Numbered from the stretch's first letter, positions 6,802 through 15,677 are shown. The stretch: DNA of 64,000 nt from Faecalicoccus acidiformans (GCF_014202635.1 NZ_JACHHD010000006.1:38385-102384), one strand, 5' to 3'. Notes: generated from the sequence alone by a model not told the origin. Translations and numbers: made by a program.

Positions 6802-8907
6802 TCAAATGATAAGACATCGAATATATCGATAAAAGAGAAGTTTAGGTTTAGGTAATTTCTTTTCTATCACTTTTTTATATAAGTTATGAAACCGAGGAAG
6901 TTCATTTTTCGAAATCGAGTGCGAAGAATAATAAACTTGATGAGCCAGATCTTGCAGCTTTTGGATCGTTTCGAGCTGGAGCTCTGGTAAGGCTGAATGC
7001 ACTTGATGCACGAAGTCTTTTTGCGTAAAGCTGGTTTCTTCCAATCCTGGGACGATCTTTAACATATCCAAGATGGAGGCAATATAATTTTTTGCCTTCC
7101 AATGCCGCATTGCTTTTAGATGATGCCGATAACGAATCGCAAACACAATGATCAAGCCCAGGCATAGAATGATCAACGTTATCATGAACAAAGGTTTCAT
7201 CTTGTTCCAGTTTCTTGAACCTGCAAATTGATTTTGATTCAATAGGGAGAAATTGGAAGTATCCTTTTTGATCAAATCTTGGAGTTCTTCTTGATCCAGT
7301 CCTGGATATGTCGCATGGATCTGTCCGTTAGAATCTGGAGTCATTTCGACTGGGGTCCAGCCGACGCCTTCAAAATATAGTTCGACCCAGGCATGTGCAT
7401 GATCTTCTGGGATCGAGGCGATATAATGGCCATGATCTTCTTGGAAATCATCAGGGTAGACGACATATCCGCTTACATAGCGTGCCGGGATGTCATACAT
7501 TTGATACAACAATGCGGCTACCGATGCATAGTGGATACAATATCCTTTTTGTTGGTCAAAAAGAAATGCTTCTACGACATCCTGGCTTTGTGACATATAG
7601 CCAGGGGTCCGTGTATATGTTGTATATTCTTGGAGCAGACGTACGATCATGGCGGTAACGGCATTGCGATCGGTCTTGGGATTCTCTTTGACCAGTTGTT
7701 CTAATTTTGGAAGATTTTCCGTTTCGACATCTGTATACGCAAACTGGATCGATTCTTCGTATGCTTCATTAAAAAAACGCTGATCTTGCGAATATTTATC
7801 CTCGGCAATCCGATCTTTTTGATTCAGATCCAGATAACTGGTCGCATAAAGAGTCTTCTCTTTGATAAAAGAACCTAAGGAATAATAAGGCAAAAGATTC
7901 TCATAATCGATCAGATCCGATTGAATCATGATTTGCTGCGGCTGACAGTCGGTTTCTTCTGCCAAGGTCATTTGTAAAGAGGTGAGTCTATTCTTGATTT
8001 GATACGGGGATATATACCCAGAATAGGCGCTTTGGATCAGAGATTCCAGCCGGTTTTCCGTATCTTGTTCCCATTGACCATCCTGATAAGTTGAGCCGGT
8101 AAAGCTCTTAAAATAAAGAGGGCTCTCAATGGGCTCATCGCTTTCGACAGTAAACAACAGAGCATCGTCCGGATAGTTGTTTCCTCTCCAAATCACACCG
8201 GAATTCGCATGGTGAGAATCAATTTCTCCTTTTTGAAAAACGTCATTGATCGTTTCTTCAAAACGCGTGGCCATTTGCGTGGCCGGTGTTTCGATCACAA
8301 AAGTGAGCATCCATCCTAAGACACAACCCATTCCGATTAACCCAAGAGGAAGGATCCAATTCTGGGATTGGGTTTGAATAAGTGGTTTGTACCAGACGAA
8401 AACCAGAAATCCAAATAATAAAGGGACCCAGTATCCTGAAAAAGAATATCCAGATAGGGCAAAGACACTTAAAAAGAGAAGGATACCTAGCGTAAAGATC
8501 CAAGGTTTTGGCCATAGAACCAGAAAAGTAAATAACCATATCATCAAAAAAATGACGATGAGGCTAAGAAAGGTATTGATCTCTATAGGCATTTTTGTCG
8601 CATAAAGAATCAGATCCATCTCTTCAATCAATTTGTCCCAAAGAAAAATGGAACTCAACAGGATCAGAAAATGACCAATGGCCAAGATCCATATAGATCG
8701 ATCGGGAAACAAGAAATTGAGTGCTAAATAGATGGTTCCGATACCAAAGAAGCCTAAATAAAGAATAAAGGGCACTTCGATCAATGTGATCGAGGCGATG
8801 CATGTGCAAAGAAAAAGAATCGCACCATAAAACAACACACTATCCAAAAGGGTTAGTTTGTGCTGTGATGGGGTGCGATTTTTCTCGATCAGTTTGGAAG
8901 GGCGCAT
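6802..8907 (-). CDS. TgpA-like membrane transglutaminase-domain protein
   Basis: A 701-residue membrane protein. About six or seven hydrophobic helices fill residues 18-210; an extracytoplasmic segment follows to about 545; then comes one more helix (LFMITLIILCLGLIIVF) and a cytoplasmic helical tail (DUF4129-like). The transglutaminase-like core carries the catalytic Cys in KGYCIHYASVAALL, the His in HAHAWVELYF and the Asp/Pro-rich VEMTPDS. The family (DUF3488-transglut_core-DUF4129) accompanies MoxR and DUF58 genes, as here, where it is the last gene of the three. Role inferred: envelope protein processing or cross-linking; the substrate is unknown. Confidence 0.88.
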   Translation of the reverse strand: MRPSKLIEKNRTPSQHKLTLLDSVLFYGAILFLCTCIASITLIEVPFILYLGFFGIGTIYLALNFLFPDRSIWILAIGHFLILLSSIFLWDKLIEEMDLILYATKMPIEINTFLSLIVIFLMIWLFTFLVLWPKPWIFTLGILLFLSVFALSGYSFSGYWVPLLFGFLVFVWYKPLIQTQSQNWILPLGLIGMGCVLGWMLTFVIETPATQMATRFEETINDVFQKGEIDSHHANSGVIWRGNNYPDDALLFTVESDEPIESPLYFKSFTGSTYQDGQWEQDTENRLESLIQSAYSGYISPYQIKNRLTSLQMTLAEETDCQPQQIMIQSDLIDYENLLPYYSLGSFIKEKTLYATSYLDLNQKDRIAEDKYSQDQRFFNEAYEESIQFAYTDVETENLPKLEQLVKENPKTDRNAVTAMIVRLLQEYTTYTRTPGYMSQSQDVVEAFLFDQQKGYCIHYASVAALLYQMYDIPARYVSGYVVYPDDFQEDHGHYIASIPEDHAHAWVELYFEGVGWTPVEMTPDSNGQIHATYPGLDQEELQDLIKKDTSNFSLLNQNQFAGSRNWNKMKPLFMITLIILCLGLIIVFAIRYRHHLKAMRHWKAKNYIASILDMLKIVPGLEETSFTQKDFVHQVHSALPELQLETIQKLQDLAHQVYYSSHSISKNELPRFHNLYKKVIEKKLPKPKLLFYRYIRCLII

Positions 8908-8937
8908 AGGGTTCTCTTTCTGTATAAATCAACGATT

Positions 8938-9867
8938 TTATTGTGATGAGATCACTAGATCCGGTGGCTCGCCAGGTAAGGCCATAGGAGATGGTTCTTG
9001 ATGGGCCAAGAGATTCGCAAAAGTATGATCTAATTCTCTTTGATGATCGATACGATAGGCGGTATCATTCTGATCTTGGTTCCACCATAAGATGACTGGC
9101 TGTTTCTGAATTAAAAATCCCAGAAGGATCGAATAGACTTTTTGATAGAAACGAGCATCTTCGAGTTCATCTTGCGGCGTAAAACAAGCTTGGATCAAAG
9201 GTGTCTTGGCTTGTTCTTTTTCATAGTCTTTGACCCATATCGTGTCGGTGCGGGAACTCAGTTTCCAGTGAATATGATGAAGCGGATCTTGTTCCTGATA
9301 TTCGCGAATATTTTTGATCTCAAAAGAAGGTTCGCCCACTTGGCCGATCCGCGTTTCAATTTTTAAATCTTGTGATCCTTGTGAGGCTTGTTTCATTTCT
9401 AAAAAGATTGGGACCGGATCTGGCAGGATCACGATCGGGATTGTCGTGTTTTCCTTCGTGCTTTTACGATGAAATAAGCCTAACCAGTCATAGATCCAGA
9501 TCTTATGAAGGTTCAGTTCAAAGAAACCGCAGTCTTTTGCGGTAAAAAGCAGAGAATCTTGTAGATTAAATCGTAAAGATGTTGAACTGTACGGATTTTT
9601 CAGTGTACAGAACAAACGGATCTTTCCGGGTTGCAGACTCCCTTTTTTAACATAAAAAGGGTTGGAAACGCATTCGTTTTTATGAACAACGACCATCGAT
9701 TCTTTTATCGAAAGATGGGTTCGTTTTTGGAAAGTCCAAGTCGAAAGCCATAAGAAGAGGGCGATGATCAATTCGGCACAAAAAAACCACAGGCCCCAAA
9801 GACTTTGAAAGAGGGCACAGATATAGAAAAATAGGATATGGATTACAAGCAGGAATAGTTTAATCAT
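8938..9867 (-). CDS. DUF58 domain protein
   Basis: A 309-residue protein with two closely spaced N-terminal helices (residues 1-45), a beta-rich extracytoplasmic or cytoplasmic core, and the DUF58 signature REYQEQDPLHHIHWKLSSR around residues 190-210. The DUF58 family (vWA-like) is found with MoxR ATPases; its biochemical role is not settled. It begins inside the end of the MoxR gene (8-bp overlap) and is followed 31 bases later by the transglutaminase gene, a tight three-gene operon. Length is slightly short for the family, but all key blocks are present. Confidence 0.85.
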   Translation of the reverse strand: MIKLFLLVIHILFFYICALFQSLWGLWFFCAELIIALFLWLSTWTFQKRTHLSIKESMVVVHKNECVSNPFYVKKGSLQPGKIRLFCTLKNPYSSTSLRFNLQDSLLFTAKDCGFFELNLHKIWIYDWLGLFHRKSTKENTTIPIVILPDPVPIFLEMKQASQGSQDLKIETRIGQVGEPSFEIKNIREYQEQDPLHHIHWKLSSRTDTIWVKDYEKEQAKTPLIQACFTPQDELEDARFYQKVYSILLGFLIQKQPVILWWNQDQNDTAYRIDHQRELDHTFANLLAHQEPSPMALPGEPPDLVISSQ

Positions 9868-10798
9868 GATCTTTAACCTTGATCGTTTCTAAAAGTTCTT
9901 GAATGATATTTTCTTTGGTGCGTTTCTGGGTATACGCTTTAGCGCTGAGAACAAGCCGGTGAGAGAGAATATAAGGGACTTGGTTTTGTACATCTTGAGG
10001 AATGACATAGTCTCGTCCTTGAATCCATGCCGAGGCTTTTGAGCATTTGACTAATGCCATAGTGGCACGAGGACTGGCGCCCATTTGAATTGTGTCGAGT
10101 TCTCTTGTTTTACGCACCAAATGCACAATATATTCATAAATGGATGAATCCATATAAATGGATTGAATCTCATCATGGGCTGCTTTGATCATCCAAGGAT
10201 CGATGGAAACGGGCATTTTCTCTATCTTTGGTTTGGAGTCTAGTTCATGTGCGAGTTTCAGCTCATCCTGATAAGTTGGATATCCTAAAGAACACTCTAC
10301 TAAAAAACGGTCCAGTTGCGCTTCAGGCAACGCTTGCGTGCCGATTGCTTGATCTGGATTTTGGGTTGCGATAACAAAGAAAGGGTTTGGGACAGATCTG
10401 GTGATGCCATCGACTGTCACTTTACCTTCTTCCATAACTTCTAATAAAGCAGATTGGGTTTTTGGCGAAGTTCGATTGATTTCATCCACAAGAAGAACAT
10501 TGCAAAAGACAACACCGGGATGATACAAGAATTTTTTGGATTCACGATCTAAAACAGAGAAACCAGTTAAATCGGTAGGCATGACATCCGGGGTAAATTG
10601 AATTCTTTTGAAATCTAAGCCCAATCCTTTAGCAAAAGCCAAAGACAATGTAGTTTTACCAACTCCGGGAAAATCTTTGAGCAGAACGTGACCTTGGCAT
10701 AAAAAGGCAAGTAAGATCTCACGGATCACTTCGTTTTTGCCAAAGATAATTTTTTGCAAGTTTGATAAAAAGGGTGAGAAATAATTTCTGGTGTTCAT
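9860..10798 (-). CDS. MoxR-family AAA+ ATPase
   Basis: A 312-residue cytoplasmic ATPase: Walker A PGVGKTTL near residue 45, Walker B LLVDEINR near 105, sensor 1 ATQNP near 145, and the C-terminal lid with GASPRAT near 245. MoxR proteins are thought to act as chaperones that mature or remodel partners with vWA or DUF58 domains; the partner here is the overlapping downstream gene. First gene of the operon; start MNTRNYFSPF. The minus-strand region just upstream has TAGAAT-like -10 sequences. Confidence 0.93.
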   Translation of the reverse strand: MNTRNYFSPFLSNLQKIIFGKNEVIREILLAFLCQGHVLLKDFPGVGKTTLSLAFAKGLGLDFKRIQFTPDVMPTDLTGFSVLDRESKKFLYHPGVVFCNVLLVDEINRTSPKTQSALLEVMEEGKVTVDGITRSVPNPFFVIATQNPDQAIGTQALPEAQLDRFLVECSLGYPTYQDELKLAHELDSKPKIEKMPVSIDPWMIKAAHDEIQSIYMDSSIYEYIVHLVRKTRELDTIQMGASPRATMALVKCSKASAWIQGRDYVIPQDVQNQVPYILSHRLVLSAKAYTQKRTKENIIQELLETIKVKDHD

Positions 10799-11153
10799 AG
10801 ACCTTTCTCCATTCTAATTTTATTCTATCATGGATTATTTGATTATGATTTCTAAAACACGGTTTAGAGGTATTATCGGGCATCAAAAGCTTTTTTTCAT
10901 GATGCGAAAAACGGGAACAAAGAGAAGAAAATATTCACAAAACTTAGCGGTTGACAATGCTGGATATGGATCCTGATAATACACTCAAAATCTTGGAAGA
11001 TTATTAAGAGAAATATCCAGATTACGTCTACAGATGAATATACAGGTATAATTGCGATTCTGCAGAAAACTATGAGTGTTGGCATTACATACGAAAAGAT
11101 TCATATTCGCTCTAGTTTTTTTATGGTAGAATGAGCTCAGGAGGAAACATATT
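10799..11153. other. 355-base intergenic region with possible decayed coding sequence
   Basis: Besides the promoters of the two divergent genes, the plus strand holds TTGACA (10951) and GATAAT (10975) with an 18-bp spacer. It also holds stop-interrupted frames; one reads DNTLKILEDY, stop, EKYPDYVYR, which recalls the start of a family 2 glycosyltransferase. That resemblance is weak, and I see no intact gene. TAGAAT at 11127-11132 and AGGAGG at 11139-11144 serve the next gene. Confidence 0.35.
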
Positions 11154-11855
11154 ATGAAATATCAGGTTATTGGCGACAGCGATTGCCCTCTCGTTCAGAT
11201 TGCATTGGGAAATCAAGAGACAGTTAAAGTGGAAAGAGGATCCATGGTCTATATTTCGAATGTTAGTTTGGAAGGGAAGATGAATAGTTCCAAAAAGGGA
11301 ATTGGAGGTGTACTAGGAGCAATTGGCCGCAGTATGACCAGTGGGGAAAGCATGTTTATTACTATGGCTACAGGTACTTCAGATCAAGGTGTAATTGGTA
11401 TTGCACCACCAATCCCGGGGAAAATTCATGAGTTGAAAGTAGGGGGACCTACTCAATACCGTTTGAATACGGGTGCTTTTTTGGCATGTGATCAAAGTGT
11501 GGAATATCTGATGAAAAAACAAGATTTGGGTAAGGCAATATTTGCCGGCACTGGCGGTCTCTTTGTGATGGAAACTCAGGGAGAAGGCGATGTTCTGGTT
11601 TCTTCGTTTGGTGATATTCTAGCTTTGGAAGTTCGTGAAGATCAGCCGCTGACCATAGATAATGAACATGTGGTGGCTTGGGATGCATCTTTACAATATG
11701 ATATCCGTGTCGCATCCGGAACGTTTGGTTTTACGACCGGTGAGGGTTTTGTCAATGAATTCCATGGGAATGGAACCGTATTGATTCAAACGCGAAATGT
11801 ACATAATTTTGCGGATGCGATTCGTCCATTTCTGCCAACTTCTTCAAGCAACTAA
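11154..11855 (+). CDS. AIM24 / TIGR00266 family protein
   Basis: A 233-residue beta-rich cytoplasmic protein of the AIM24 (formerly DUF124) family. Hallmarks are VKVERGSMVYISNVSLEGKM near the start, GESMFITMATG, GIAPPIPGKIHEL, and the glycine-rich C-terminal half ending LIQTRNVHNFADAIRPFLP. Family members are small barrel-like proteins found in many bacteria, and in yeast mitochondria as Aim24; the biochemical role is not established. Single gene with an AGGAGG ribosome site and its own terminator. Confidence 0.9.
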   Translation: MKYQVIGDSDCPLVQIALGNQETVKVERGSMVYISNVSLEGKMNSSKKGIGGVLGAIGRSMTSGESMFITMATGTSDQGVIGIAPPIPGKIHELKVGGPTQYRLNTGAFLACDQSVEYLMKKQDLGKAIFAGTGGLFVMETQGEGDVLVSSFGDILALEVREDQPLTIDNEHVVAWDASLQYDIRVASGTFGFTTGEGFVNEFHGNGTVLIQTRNVHNFADAIRPFLPTSSSN

Positions 11856-11856
11856 A

Positions 11857-11898
11857 TAAAGGCTGAACCTCAAAGAATTCGAGGTTCAGCTTTTTTAA
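11857..11898. terminator. Bidirectional terminator
   Basis: GGCTGAACCTC pairs with GAGGTTCAGC across a short AAAGAATTC loop, followed by TTTTTT; it also has an A-rich 5' side serving the convergent gene at 11902. Confidence 0.8.
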
Positions 11899-11901
11899 TG
11901 A

Positions 11902-12690
11902 TTATACACGATGTTTATGTGCTTTTTTTAGAATCATTAATGCAAATAACAAGGTTATACCTATCCAGAATCCGAGTATCAAAGTGTTGAGCCAGACACC
12001 TGGGGCAACCATCGGGTCGCGTACATGTGTGCCAGGAGTGATCATGAATTCGGGATTGTAGAATACAAAAGGACAAAACGGTATCATCCAGTTTGGAAGA
12101 ATCTCCTGCAGGGCAACAGGACCAATCAAAATGGCAAACATGAATATAATCGTCAAGTTTTTTGTAAAATATGAGAATAAACTTGTGAACGCAGCTACAA
12201 AGAATGCACCTGTTAGCCATGCTTTGATACAAGCCCAAAAATATTCCAAGTATGTGATGTAGTAAAAATCATCTTGATAACACCATAGAAAGGAAGCGCG
12301 ACATGACCATCCTCTGGGAACCATAAAAATACAGGCAATCACCAAGTATAAAAGGATGATCCCCACAGTAAAGCTCAAGCATAAACACAGATTCGCTAGA
12401 ATTTTTGCGACAGTAATTCGGGTGCTCCCGGTTTTGGTACAAGTGATGATCGAATCCATCTTTGTTGTTTTTTCTTGCGAGAAAGTATTCGCACAAAGTA
12501 TGGAAAGAACGATCAAAGTGAATATCAATGACGTTTGTACGACAACCCGAAGAACACTCATAGAAACATTGCTGGTATAGGTGTTATCTAAAGAAGTATA
12601 AGTGTTGTCGATGTATTTTTCGATATTGGTTTTTTTGGCATGGGGATCCAGATGTAAGATGGGGTCTTCATCATCGTGAAGCGCTCGTGT
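11902..12690 (-). pseudogene. 5'-truncated ABC-2 type permease
   Basis: About 260 codons stay open with five or six hydrophobic helices, and ILCANTFSQEKTTKMDSIITCTKTGSTRITVAKILA is typical of ABC-2 permeases (the loop between helices one and two). The first helix and the N terminus are missing. The first in-frame ATG (12561) is already inside the conserved part, while the frame continues upstream through LHLDPHAKKTNIEKYI to a stop at about 12691 with no start or ribosome site. No ATPase partner is nearby. A recombination or deletion joint near 12665-12690 is inferred. Confidence 0.65.
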
Positions 12691-12911
12691 TCATGGTGGC
12701 GGGATTGATCGTTTGCTGTGTGAGCATTGTGGGGGCACCATTTGTGATGTCATCCAGTTTTATGACAGGCTTGTTACAATTGGGCATTGGATTTCTCGCT
12801 GCTGGTTTTTCAATATTGGCAGGACTCTTTATGGTCATGGTATCGCGTTTCTTTGTACGGATGACCGGTGGTTTTAGTTGCTGGCTAAAAAACATCTGTT
12901 TTGTCGAATGA
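12675..12911 (+). pseudogene. 5'-truncated DUF1700-like (HAAS) membrane protein
   Basis: The open frame gives about 75 residues made of two or three hydrophobic helices (GLIVCCVSIVGAPF, GLLQLGIGFLAAGFSILAGLFMV) and a short amphipathic end. This resembles the C-terminal membrane part of DUF1700 proteins, which normally follow a PadR regulator. The N-terminal HAAS domain is missing; only a GTG at 12687 could start it, without a ribosome site. The DUF4097-like gene that usually follows DUF1700 is also present and also short, which supports the family guess. Confidence 0.5.
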
Positions 12912-12924
12912 AGGAGGTCCATTT

Positions 12925-13128
12925 ATGGAAAAGCTAAAACTTTTATTGGTAAGTGCTGTTGGCTGTATCGTTTTAGGTTTAGCTTGTAGCGCTTATGCAT
13001 ATTTTTCAGGACAAGATCTGCAATACGAGAGTGGGCAATGGTACCAAAGTGTGCATTTAGATGAATCAAAGAATCTAAATGTGAGTATTCAATGGAATGA
13101 TATATCGATTGTTTTATTAAGGAAGTAA
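12925..13128 (+). pseudogene. Truncated DUF4097-like protein
   Basis: 67 residues from an ATG with a strong AAGGAGG site: an N-terminal membrane helix (LLVSAVGCIVLGLACSAYAYF), then a short extracytoplasmic stretch ending NVSIQWNDISIVLLRK. DUF4097 proteins are normally well over 200 residues with a long beta-repeat after such an anchor, so this looks cut off after the first strands. Alternative: a genuine small membrane protein. Confidence 0.45.
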
Positions 13129-13136
13129 ATTTATAC

Positions 13137-13165
13137 TTGCACTCTTTGTGTTTTTTCTTTACAAT
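13137..13165 (+). promoter_or_regulatory. Promoter of the glycine-riboswitch leader
   Basis: TTGCAC (13137-13142), a 17-bp spacer and TACAAT (13160-13165). Confidence 0.7.
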
Positions 13166-13177
13166 GCATGGGTAGAG

Positions 13178-13345
13178 TTCGGATGACGAATGCTAGAGAG
13201 AGTCTTTGGACCACCGAAGAATTTATTATTTCAGGTAAAAGGATAGTATTCTGACGAGCCTCTGGAGAGTTCCTTAAATGGACGCCGAAGGAGCAAGCCC
13301 TTAGGGGTGAAACTCTCAGGCAAAAGGACAGGGGATTAGATAGTT
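13178..13345 (+). ncRNA. Tandem glycine riboswitch (gcvT element)
   Basis: Two aptamers in series. The first holds GAGAGTC, CCACCGAAG and CAGGTAAAAGGATAG (about 13190-13250). The second is more canonical: CTCTGGAGAG (13260), ACGCCGAAGGAGCAA (13280), GAAACTCTCAGGCAAAAGGACAG (13307 on). Tandem glycine aptamers bind glycine and usually switch gcv operons or amino-acid transporters. Here the controlled gene is an AGCS sodium symporter, consistent with glycine uptake or efflux under direct control by its substrate. Confidence 0.92.
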
Positions 13346-13370
13346 TTTATATTTTCTAATTCCTCTTTTT
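13330..13370 (+). terminator. Expression platform of the glycine riboswitch
   Basis: GGGATTAGA (from 13332) can pair with TCTAATTCC (13355-13363), followed by TCTTTTT. The 5' arm starts in the closing stem of aptamer 2, so aptamer folding and terminator folding would compete. That arrangement favours a switch turned on by glycine; the direction is inferred. Confidence 0.65.
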
Positions 13371-13391
13371 CTGATAAAGGAGGATTTTTTT

Positions 13392-14783
13392 ATGGACACT
13401 CTTTCCAATGTTTTAAGTCAGATCAATGATCTTGTCTGGGGATTGCCTTTGATTTGCTTGCTGCTGGGAACTGGTTTGTATTTTACTTTGCGTTTAGGTC
13501 TTTTACAATTTCGCCGGCTTCCGTTAGCGTTTAAACTGATGTTTAAAAAAGAGGATCATAAAGAAGGGGATGTTTCTAGTTTTCAGGCTCTTTGCACTGC
13601 CTTATCCAGCACGATCGGAACAGGGAATATCGTCGGGGTGGCAACGGCGATAATTGCCGGAGGGCCAGGTGCACTATTCTGGATGTGGATTTCTGCGTTT
13701 TTAGGAATGGCTACAAAATATTCTGAAGGACTTTTGGCTATTGTATATCGTCAACGTGATGAAAAAAGACAGATGTCTGGGGGTCCTATGTATTATTTAG
13801 AGAAAGGTTTAAAGAATAAAACCCTAGGGAAAATATTGGCGCGTTTATTTGCGGTCTTTGGTGTAGGTGTAGCTTTATTGGGGATCGGGACTTTTACTCA
13901 GGTTCGGTCGATTTCTGATGCAGCTCAGATGACTCTGAATATTCCGCCTGTTATAACAGGAATCTTTCTTGTAATTACTGTTGGTTTTATTACGATTGGA
14001 GGAATCAAACGGATTGCTTCAGTTTCAGAAGTCATAGTTCCATTTATGAGTGTTGCTTATATCGCGAGTGTCGCATTGATCATGATCACACATTATCAGG
14101 AGATTCCGGGAACGTTGGCACTCGTGCTTCAATCCGCATTTACTCCTTCGGCAGCTTTTGGCGGAAGTGTCGGAATTACGATGCAGATGGCTATGCGAAG
14201 TGGTATCAGTCGAGGGATTTTCAGTAATGAGTCTGGGCTGGGAAGCGCACCGATTGCTGCCGCAGCTGCTAAAACAGATTCTTGCGTAGAACAAGGCTTA
14301 GTTTCTATGACGGGAACTTTTATTGATACGATTTGTGTCTGTACAATGACAGGAATGGCCATTATTATTACACAGTCTTATTTACTTGGCGTAGAAGGAT
14401 CGGCTATGACGACGATTGCCTTTCAAAATGGATTTCCTATTGGTGAGATTGGCGTTTATGTTGTGAATATTGGTTTATTGTTCTTTGCGTTCACAACTAT
14501 CATCGGCTGGAACTATTATGGTGAAAAATGTATTCAGTATCTGTTGGGAGAAAAGGCAATTCTTCCTTATAAAATCCTTTTCATAGTTTTAATTGGGGTA
14601 GGACCTTTCATGTCCTTAGACTTTGTCTTCACTTTAGCGGATATCGTCAATGGATGTATGGCATTTCCGAACTTAATCGGTCTTGTTGCATTGCGTAAGG
14701 TTGTTTATCAAGAAACAAAAGCTTATTTTATGAATTATCGTTGTTTGAAAGATGCTCAAAAACTGGAAGTTCGATCAGTTTGA
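13392..14783 (+). CDS. AGCS-family sodium:alanine/glycine symporter
   Basis: A 463-residue polytopic membrane protein (about 11 helices). It shows the family blocks GTGLYFTLRLGLLQFRRL, ALSSTIGTGNIVGVATAI, GGPGALFWMWISAFLGMATKYSE, ISRGIFSNESGLGSAPIAAAAA and GWNYYGEKC. It couples Na+ (or H+) to uptake of small neutral amino acids, and the glycine riboswitch directly upstream makes glycine the likely substrate. AAAGGAGG sits at the right distance from the ATG. Length fits the family, and no defect is seen. Confidence 0.95.
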   Translation: MDTLSNVLSQINDLVWGLPLICLLLGTGLYFTLRLGLLQFRRLPLAFKLMFKKEDHKEGDVSSFQALCTALSSTIGTGNIVGVATAIIAGGPGALFWMWISAFLGMATKYSEGLLAIVYRQRDEKRQMSGGPMYYLEKGLKNKTLGKILARLFAVFGVGVALLGIGTFTQVRSISDAAQMTLNIPPVITGIFLVITVGFITIGGIKRIASVSEVIVPFMSVAYIASVALIMITHYQEIPGTLALVLQSAFTPSAAFGGSVGITMQMAMRSGISRGIFSNESGLGSAPIAAAAAKTDSCVEQGLVSMTGTFIDTICVCTMTGMAIIITQSYLLGVEGSAMTTIAFQNGFPIGEIGVYVVNIGLLFFAFTTIIGWNYYGEKCIQYLLGEKAILPYKILFIVLIGVGPFMSLDFVFTLADIVNGCMAFPNLIGLVALRKVVYQETKAYFMNYRCLKDAQKLEVRSV

Positions 14784-14808
14784 TTTTACTAAAAATTTCA
14801 CAAACAAA

Positions 14809-14837
14809 TTGACATCCCCACGAGGATGGTCTAGTAT
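14809..14837 (+). promoter_or_regulatory. Promoter of the FMN riboswitch leader
   Basis: Perfect TTGACA (14809-14814), 17-bp spacer, TAGTAT (14832-14837). Confidence 0.8.
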
Positions 14838-14850
14838 ATGTACGTACAAA

Positions 14851-14961
14851 AAACTTCAGGGTCGGGTGGAATTCCCAATCGGCGGTTATACTCCGCGAGC
14901 CTTTAGGCAGGAACCGGTGTGATTCCGGTAGCGACAGTTACAGTCTGGATGGAAGAAGATT
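14851..14961 (+). ncRNA. FMN riboswitch (RFN element)
   Basis: The conserved RFN blocks are all visible: CTTCAGGGTCGGGTG, AATTCCC-AATCGGCGGT, CCGCGAGCC, CAGGAACCGGTGTGATTCCGG, then GCGACAGTTACAGTCTGGATG. FMN binding should favour the downstream terminator and shut off ribU. Confidence 0.95.
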
Positions 14962-14993
14962 TTTTGAAATCCTTTTTTATCGTTTTTGTATCC

Positions 14994-15026
14994 TGAGAGG
15001 TTTTGTGACAAACCTCTTTTTCTTTT
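14994..15026 (+). terminator. FMN riboswitch terminator
   Basis: AGAGGTTT, a TGTGAC loop and AAACCTCT, then TTTTCTTTTT, between aptamer and ribU start. Confidence 0.8.
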
Positions 15027-15062
15027 TGAAAAAGGGGGACTGATCGATAAGGAGGTTAATGT

Positions 15063-15677
15063 ATGTCAACAGAATCGATTGTCCAGTCTAAAACATCTCG
15101 TGTGCAATGGATCGCAAAAGTTTCGATTTTATCTGCCGTTGCGTTTCTATTGATGCTCTTTGAGATTCCGCTGCCGTTTTTTCCGCCTTTTTACAAGTTA
15201 GGCTTTGATGAAGTGGCCGTTATGATCGGCGGCTTTGCGATGGGGCCTTTGGCCGGAGCGGTGATTGAAACACTCAAAATAGTTTTGAATCTTTTATTTC
15301 AGGGAACAGACACTGCCTGTGTTGGAGAGATATCTAATTTATTGATTGGATTATCGTTGGTTATCCCTAGTTCTATTTATTATCAACGTCACAAGACAAG
15401 AAAGGGTGCGTTGGTATCTCTTGTAATTGGTACTCTTTCTTTAGCGGTGATTGGATCGCTATCGAATTACTTTATTGCGTTGCCGGCATATTCTTATTTT
15501 TACGGATTGCCTATGGATGCAATCGTTGGTATGGGTACGGCTTTGTTTCCGCTAGTTTCCAACACCTTTACATTTGTATTGTTTATGACACTGCCTTTCA
15601 ATATTTTAAAAGGTGTTATCGTCGGTATTATTGTATTTGTGCTGTATAAACGAATCTCACCTCTTCTGCATCGTTGA
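15063..15677 (+). CDS. ribU: Riboflavin ECF transporter S component RibU
   Basis: A 204-residue membrane protein with about six helices. IAKVSILSAVAFLLMLFEIPLPFFPPFYKLGFDEVAVMIGGFAMGP is the RibU opening that forms the riboflavin pocket, and the later KGALVSLVIGTL and NTFTFVLFMTLPFNILKG blocks also match. It binds riboflavin and works with the shared EcfA-A'-T energising module, which is encoded elsewhere. The FMN riboswitch upstream confirms the substrate. Start ATG 15063 has AAGGAGG at a proper distance. Confidence 0.95.
   Translation: MSTESIVQSKTSRVQWIAKVSILSAVAFLLMLFEIPLPFFPPFYKLGFDEVAVMIGGFAMGPLAGAVIETLKIVLNLLFQGTDTACVGEISNLLIGLSLVIPSSIYYQRHKTRKGALVSLVIGTLSLAVIGSLSNYFIALPAYSYFYGLPMDAIVGMGTALFPLVSNTFTFVLFMTLPFNILKGVIVGIIVFVLYKRISPLLHR

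Noticed and set aside
10897..11085. Minus-strand 62-codon frame in the intergenic region
   Set aside because: No ribosome site, and its composition follows the AT-rich decayed stretch; not supported as a gene.
14025..14294. Minus-strand frames inside the symporter gene
   Set aside because: Antisense shadows of a conserved membrane protein; no ribosome site.
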